DNA of 36,957 nucleotides from Deltaproteobacteria bacterium. GTDB lineage: Bacteria > Desulfobacterota > Desulfarculia > Adiutricales > Adiutricaceae. This document shows positions 33,027-36,957 of this stretch, piece by piece. Under the pieces are notes generated by a model. It was not told the origin of the DNA. It searched no databases and saw nothing but the letters and a program-made list of their open reading frames with translations. The stretch spans positions 1-36,957 of the forward strand of contig JAISET010000023.1 of the NCBI GenBank assembly GCA_031264015.1, given 5' to 3'. Both the position numbers and the translations under genes were made by a program. How positions within the stretch are numbered: position 1 is the stretch's first letter; every line of letters starts with the position of its first letter.

Positions 33027-33559
33027 AAGGCGTGCTCCAAACCCAGCTGGTCCAGGATCTTGCCCACCACAAACTTGACCACGTCGGCCAGGCTCTCCGG
33101 CCGCTGGTAGAAGGCCGGGCTGGGCGGCAGGACGACGGCCCCGAGTCTGGAGAGCTTGAGCATGTTCTCGAGATGCAGGGGGGACAAGGGCGTCTCCCGG
33201 GGCACGACCACAAGCCTGCGCCTCTCTTTGATCGTCACGTCGGCCGCCCGGGTCAGCAAAGACTCCGAGTACCCGTGGGCGACGGCGGCCAGTGTCTTCA
33301 TGGAGCAGGGCACTATGACCATGCCGTCGGTCTTATGGCTCCCGCTGGCGACGGAGGCGGCGATGTCGGCGTTGTCGTGGAGGACGTCGGCGTAGCCAGC
33401 GAGCTCCGCCAGGTCCGTCCCGCACTCATGGGCCAGCACCAGCTCCCCGGCCCGGGAGACGACGACCTCGCGCCGCACCCCCAGCTCGCCCAGGGCCTGC
33501 AAAAGCCCCAGGGCGTAGACGGCGCCGCTGCCTCCGGTGATGCCCACGACCAGCCTCAT
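32996..33559 (-). CDS. ubiX: Flavin prenyltransferase (UbiX family)
   Basis: 187 residues. It makes prenylated FMN from FMN and dimethylallyl phosphate for the UbiD enzyme encoded just downstream. Signs: GITGGSGAVYALG at the N terminus, PCSMKTLAAVAHGYSESL, and RRRLVVVPRETPLSPLHLEN. The start ATG 33559 has GGGGAG close upstream. The 31-bp overlap with ubiD shows tight coupling. Confidence 0.95.
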   Translation of the reverse strand: MRLVVGITGGSGAVYALGLLQALGELGVRREVVVSRAGELVLAHECGTDLAELAGYADVLHDNADIAASVASGSHKTDGMVIVPCSMKTLAAVAHGYSESLLTRAADVTIKERRRLVVVPRETPLSPLHLENMLKLSRLGAVVLPPSPAFYQRPESLADVVKFVVGKILDQLGLEHALCRRWEGAEP

Positions 33560-33671
33560 TGACTCCCCTCCAGTCGGTTGCTTCTTGCTTCAATCCCGCC
33601 CGCGCGCGTTCGGGCCCGCCTAAACGCGGTCGGGCCCGGCTAGTCCAATTTAATCTAATCCAAACCAAGCC

Positions 33672-33698
33672 TACTTGGCCTACTTGGCCTACTTGGCC
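33672..33698. repeat. 9-bp tandem repeat, three copies
   Basis: TACTTGGCC at 33672, 33681 and 33690. The array reaches into the stop codon of the formiminotransferase gene, with a fourth diverged unit TACTTGAGC beyond, inside the coding end. Confidence 0.9.
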
Positions 33699-34648
33699 TA
33701 CTTGAGCCCGATCAGATGGCTCTCCAGGATCTGCCCGGTCCTGAAACCCTCGAGACCCAGAGAGTAAACAAAGCTTTGAATAACCGACTCGAGCTTGATC
33801 GGGCCCACCAGCTGGGAGCCGGCGACGTTGACGCCGAGGCGGGCGGCCTCCCGGCGGCAGAACTCGAAGACCCGCTGGATGGGCAGACTCACGCAGTCGA
33901 ACATGTTCATGGAGACGACGACGCCCTTGTGCTCCGGAAACTTGATGCCCACGGCCCTGACAGACCCGAAGCCGCCGCTGGGCCCCCGGACCGCCCTGGC
34001 GATCTCCTTGGCGACGGAGAGGTCCTCGGTGTCCAGGAAGATGTTGTAGGCGGTCAGGCCGTTCTCCTCGCAGCTGACGATGGTCCCCCCGGCCGTCTCG
34101 GACAAGAGCCCGTCGACGCTCAAATCGGGCCTGCGGGCCTCGTACTCGGCGGCCCTGGCGGGGTCGTTTTTGGCCGCCCGCAGCAAGTCCCTCAAGCCCT
34201 CGTACTGCCCGGCCCGGATGAAGGCGAACGACGCCCGCTCGGGGGTGCGGCTGTTGACCCCGGCGAAATAGACGGGCACCTTGGTCAGCTCGAAGAACTC
34301 CTTCCCGATCTCCTCGGCCAGGGCCCGGCACTCGTCCAGCGTGATGTTGTGCAGAGGGAAGATTGGCAGGGTGTCCTCGGCCCCGATGCGCGGGTGGGTG
34401 CCCTGGTGTCTGCTCATGTCGACGAGCTTGGCGGCCCGGGCGCCCATCTCCACCAGGGCTTTTTTAATCGGCCCCGGCTCCCCGATGACGGTCACCACCG
34501 TCCTGTTGAAGTCATGCTCCGGCTCGACCCCAACCAGTTTGACCCCGGGGATCTCCTTGACGGGTTCCGTCACCTTGGCGACGACCTCCGGATCTCGGCC
34601 GTTGGAAAAATTGGGGACGGCCAGGACGTACTTCTTTCCCTCTGACAT
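33698..34648 (-). CDS. Formiminotransferase (FtcD N-terminal type; glycine or glutamate formimidoyltransferase)
   Basis: 316 residues, matching the transferase half of FtcD as a free-standing protein. It moves a formimino group from an amino acid to tetrahydrofolate. Signs: VPNFSNGRDPEVV at the N terminus, DMSRHQGTHPRIGAEDTLPIFPL (active-site His region), SMNMFDCVSLPIQRVFE, and GSQLVGPIKLES. The start ATG 34648 has AAGGAG 9 nt upstream. No histidine-utilisation gene is nearby, while purine genes are, so formiminoglycine is the more likely substrate than formiminoglutamate. Glycine is then released and can enter the gcv system. Confidence 0.92.
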   Translation of the reverse strand: MSEGKKYVLAVPNFSNGRDPEVVAKVTEPVKEIPGVKLVGVEPEHDFNRTVVTVIGEPGPIKKALVEMGARAAKLVDMSRHQGTHPRIGAEDTLPIFPLHNITLDECRALAEEIGKEFFELTKVPVYFAGVNSRTPERASFAFIRAGQYEGLRDLLRAAKNDPARAAEYEARRPDLSVDGLLSETAGGTIVSCEENGLTAYNIFLDTEDLSVAKEIARAVRGPSGGFGSVRAVGIKFPEHKGVVVSMNMFDCVSLPIQRVFEFCRREAARLGVNVAGSQLVGPIKLESVIQSFVYSLGLEGFRTGQILESHLIGLK

Positions 34649-34870
34649 GTTGGCGACTCCTTGAGAAAAATATTTAACTGAAGACAGTCGGCGACTTCTG
34701 ACATTAAAAAACCGCGGTGAAATATTAATTGACCGCCCGCGACAGGAAATGTCGGCGCGGGGTCCGCTTATTTTTCTGACCGTCCCCCGAGGAGCGACAG
34801 GTCCCGCCCGGGTCCCGCTTATGACCCGCTTTTGTCCCGCTCATGACCCGCGTCGGGCCCGCCCCCGTCC
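34649..34870. other. Spacer between cyclodeaminase and formiminotransferase genes
   Basis: About 220 bp with repeats of CCCGCTTATGACCCGC/CCCGCTCATGACCCGC at 34795-34855. No gene. Confidence 0.5.
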
Positions 34871-35500
34871 CTAGGACAATTGGGCCGCGAGCTTCCCGGT
34901 GCACTTGTCCAGGATGGCGGTGATCTCCGAGCTCATCCGGGCCTTCTGGTGGCGGATGTCCTCGAGGTACCCGGCGTCCTTGATGGAGCCCAGGTTGATG
35001 GACACGTTCATCATGGCCCCCAGGAAACCGGTCCTGGCGCACTCCAACCCCACGCCCAGGTCGCTGGCCGCGTTGGTGTTGAAGCCCAGGTCGACCATCC
35101 TCTCCCCGAGTCTGGCCGTCCGCAGGGACAGGGCGGCCGTCTCCAAGGGGACGCCCACGGCCGTCTTGTAGCCTTGTTGAATGGCGGCGCTCCTGGCCTT
35201 TTTCTCGTCGTCGGTGCCCTTGGGCAGCTTGAAGGCGTCCATGACCTCGAAGAAGGCCTCGGAGTCCCGGTCCACGAGAGCGCCGAGCCTGCTCTTGAGC
35301 TCCAGGGCGTCGGCCAGGATCTCCCTGTAGCCCGGAAAGCAGCCCTCCAACTCCGGCCTCTTTAAAGACAACTCCGCCACCATGGCCACCAGCGACGCCG
35401 CCATGGCCCCGTTCAGGGCGCTGACGCTGCCCCCGCCGGGCGCCGGCGCGTCCGAGGAAAGGATCCGACAAAAGTCCTCGACTGTTTTCTGCCTCAGCAT
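34871..35500 (-). CDS. Formiminotetrahydrofolate cyclodeaminase (FtcD C-terminal type)
   Basis: 209 residues from ATG 35500 (MLRQKTVEDFCRIL), with GGAG and AAGGA upstream; the longer frame starts before the RBS. It turns 5-formimino-THF into 5,10-methenyl-THF and ammonia. Signs: SSDAPAPGGGSVSALNGAMA, AVGVPLETAALSLR, NTNAASDLGVG and NVSINLGSIKD, all family-typical, and mainly helical. It is a separate gene here, unlike mammalian bifunctional FtcD. It directly follows the formiminotransferase step, conserving the C1 unit as an ATP source through formyl-THF. Confidence 0.93.
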   Translation of the reverse strand: MLRQKTVEDFCRILSSDAPAPGGGSVSALNGAMAASLVAMVAELSLKRPELEGCFPGYREILADALELKSRLGALVDRDSEAFFEVMDAFKLPKGTDDEKKARSAAIQQGYKTAVGVPLETAALSLRTARLGERMVDLGFNTNAASDLGVGLECARTGFLGAMMNVSINLGSIKDAGYLEDIRHQKARMSSEITAILDKCTGKLAAQLS

Positions 35501-35600
35501 TTTTCCTTTTCTCCAAATTCTCCGGCTTCCGCCCCTCAATAAATATTAGTCGGGTTGGAAATCGGGCGCGGCGGTCTGCCCCGCTCGCGGCAGTCCCCTC

Positions 35601-36326
35601 TCAGCCCTGTTTCGGCAGCAGGGCCACGGCCCGGACGGGGGAGCCGCTGCCCGCCCGGATCCTCAAGGGGAGCCCCATGTATAAAAATCTCCGGCCTATC
35701 AAAAGGCGCAGGTTGCGGAGATTTTCGGTGTTGGTCGCGCCATAGCGGCCGCAGGCGTGATGTCCGGAAAAATTCAGGTCGTCGGGCGAGAGGTCGATGG
35801 CCGGGGCGTCGACCCCCAAATTGACCACGCCCTGTTGAAAGAGCCACTCGGCGGCCCGGTAGCTGACCCCGGTGTGGGTGGCCTCGGGGCCGCCGTAGCC
35901 CTTGTCCGGGTAGGTGCGCTCGTAGTGCCCGGTGTGCATTAAAAAGATGTCGCCCTTTCTGATGGCGAGGCCGGTCTTCCCGAGCTGCTCCTCGAAGTCG
36001 GCGGCCTCGATGTATCTGGGGTGGCGGATATGGGAGAGGTCCACGCAGATCCCCTCCCCCCAGAAGTGCCCCAGATCCATCCGGTCGATGGTGGGCCCCG
36101 AGGGCTCGTACTCCCAGACGGCGTCGGAGTGGGTGGGTCCGTGCTCGCTGATCAAAAGATTTCTGGCCGAGAAGCCCAGGGTCGGGGAGCCCGTGGCCTT
36201 TTGGTTCTGCTCGTGGGTCTGGTTGGTCATGATGAAGGTCTTCTGGTGCATCCCGAAGACGGGCATGCCCTCGTAGATCTCCTGGCTCAGATCGACGAGC
36301 TCGAAATTGTCCTGCCAAACACCCAT
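35601..36326 (-). CDS. Cyclase-family metal-dependent hydrolase (kynurenine formamidase-like)
   Basis: 241 residues from ATG 36326 (MGVWQDNFELVDLSQEIYEG), with GAGG upstream; earlier in-frame codons have no homology. Metal motif HGPTHSD (His62, His66, Asp68) matches the family HxGTHxD pattern. Later regions RKGDIFLMHTGHYE, YGGPEATHTGVSYRAAEWL and LGVDAPAIDLSPD are typical. Family members hydrolyse amide bonds, including ring amides as in isatin hydrolase. As first gene of the locus it could open a purine- or imidazolone-derived ring (4-imidazolone to formiminoglycine, or an earlier step). The substrate is unproven. Confidence 0.85.
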   Translation of the reverse strand: MGVWQDNFELVDLSQEIYEGMPVFGMHQKTFIMTNQTHEQNQKATGSPTLGFSARNLLISEHGPTHSDAVWEYEPSGPTIDRMDLGHFWGEGICVDLSHIRHPRYIEAADFEEQLGKTGLAIRKGDIFLMHTGHYERTYPDKGYGGPEATHTGVSYRAAEWLFQQGVVNLGVDAPAIDLSPDDLNFSGHHACGRYGATNTENLRNLRLLIGRRFLYMGLPLRIRAGSGSPVRAVALLPKQG

Positions 36327-36579
36327 GGCCGCCCCCCTCGTCCCGGCGCGGGACAAATAAATCCGGTCGGTCGAGTTGACCGCCGCCGACCAAGCCCCGA
36401 CTTTTTTCACCCGACAGAACGTCCCAAAAATATAACTTGCCAATCGGGCCCGAAGGCCCCGTTCTCTATTTTCCTCATCCGTCGAATTTTAACCTCGTTG
36501 TTTTTTCTTGATCAACCGGTAAAAAGCCCCTATTTTTTTCTTAGGGCCAAATTCATCACTATATATAGTAATTTTAATT
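36327..36579. other. Presumptive leader upstream of the cyclase-family gene
   Basis: About 250 bp between the promoter candidate and the first gene, changing from AT-rich to GC-rich. It contains an intrinsic-terminator-like hairpin (36521-36547). No coding frame of note. Confidence 0.4.
36521..36547 (-). terminator. Terminator-like hairpin in leader of the purine/BMC locus
   Basis: On the minus strand CCCTA (36546-36542) pairs with TAGGG (36532-36528) around an A-rich loop, followed by GCTTTTT. It may end transcripts from the gene at the right edge. It also lies downstream of the promoter candidate at 36580-36607 and could act as an attenuator for the locus. Confidence 0.5.
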
Positions 36580-36607
36580 AAGATAAAACACAAGATATAG
36601 CAGTCAA
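36580..36607 (-). promoter_or_regulatory. Candidate promoter of the purine/BMC locus
   Basis: Minus strand TTGACT (36602-36607), a 16-bp spacer and TATCTT (36580-36585), inside an AT-rich stretch, facing the cyclase-family gene. Confidence 0.4.
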
Positions 36608-36723
36608 ATGTCTTTAAAATGAACAGACCGGGGTTTTTACCCGTTGATCTTTCTTTGACGCTTTAAATTTTAATTTGTCGACTTTCTTTGTCCTTATTTC
36701 TTTTTTGTTTGCTTGCTTGTCTC

Positions 36724-36957
36724 TTATTGACCGCCCATATGGCAGACATATTTATCTCTTTCGCTCATCTTCACTGACTTCATGGTGTTTCCCAGTATCT
36801 TTTTCCTGGTGTTTTCCATGGTTTCTTCTTTGGTTTTCCAGAACTTATAATCACCGGAAAGGCTGTCGTCGGCCCGCCGGGGCGCGAAAGAGGGGCCCGC
36901 GCCAGCCCTGCTTTCAGGTTGAGTCGGACTTGAAATTTGTCCGACCTGACGGATTTT
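36724..36957 (-). CDS. Unknown protein, C-terminal 77 residues (runs off the right edge)
   Basis: The minus-strand frame is open from the window edge to TAA at 36724-36726. The first 30 visible residues are Pro/Ser/Arg-rich. The end (SGDYKFWKTKEETMENTRKK ... CHMGGQ) is charged and helical and uses a different, AT-richer codon set, which argues for real coding. Not recognised. A chance frame is possible. Confidence 0.35.
   Translation of the reverse strand, partial: KIRQVGQISSPTQPESRAGAGPSFAPRRADDSLSGDYKFWKTKEETMENTRKKILGNTMKSVKMSERDKYVCHMGGQ

Noticed and set aside
31440-33110. 556-codon plus-strand frame
   Set aside because: Antisense to ubiD and the repeat spacer; no domain-like features.

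Overview
The window comes from a GC-rich bacterium, by all appearances a strict anaerobe. Its coding DNA is GC-rich with sharp AT-rich patches between operons. Glycine decarboxylase is in the split two-subunit form, seen for example in Firmicutes, Thermotogae and many anaerobic Proteobacteria/Desulfobacterota. I cannot name the lineage with confidence. The cargo of one mobile element looks like DNA from a gut Clostridia conjugative element, which suggests a gut-type habitat.

Positions 1-9600 are an accessory region. It opens with a large type ISP restriction-modification/helicase protein that runs off the left edge. Next comes a GNAT acetyltransferase gene split by a 4.6-kb insertion (4507-9148). 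The insertion is bounded by two IS630-type elements in direct orientation, each flanked by TA. The left copy is full length and the right copy has a large internal in-frame deletion. Between them lie the broken tail of a relaxase gene, an AbiEi/AbiEii toxin-antitoxin pair, a tiny ORF and the start of a lipoprotein gene. Removing the insertion and one TA restores the acetyltransferase reading frame exactly.

Positions 9700-17200, all on the minus strand, hold a complete glycine cleavage module in transcription order gcvT, gcvH, gcvPA, gcvPB, then dihydrolipoyl dehydrogenase and lipoate-protein ligase. A promoter candidate lies about 600 bp upstream of gcvT, next to an AT-rich island.

Positions 18455-36326, also minus strand, hold what reads as one purine-catabolic locus with a bacterial microcompartment (BMC). 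In transcription order: a cyclase-family metal hydrolase, formimino-THF cyclodeaminase, a formiminotransferase, UbiX, UbiD, three hexameric BMC shell proteins, two unrecognised proteins among the shell genes, a pentameric BMC vertex protein, an adenine deaminase-type amidohydrolase, guanine deaminase, an NCS2/AzgA-type purine permease and a three-subunit molybdenum hydroxylase.

These genes match the classical clostridial purine fermentation: purine bases to xanthine, to 4-amino-5-imidazolecarboxylate, decarboxylation to 4-aminoimidazole, then imidazolone, formiminoglycine, and glycine plus formimino-THF. The neighbouring glycine cleavage genes would burn the glycine. The main inference is that this is a purine-fermenting microcompartment, with UbiD/UbiX filling the imidazole decarboxylation step and the cyclase-family hydrolase or the Ade-like enzyme opening a ring.

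Most spacers of the minus-strand operons carry short tandem repeats of 9 to 33 bp, an unusual genome habit. Two of these arrays share a TCATGA dyad.
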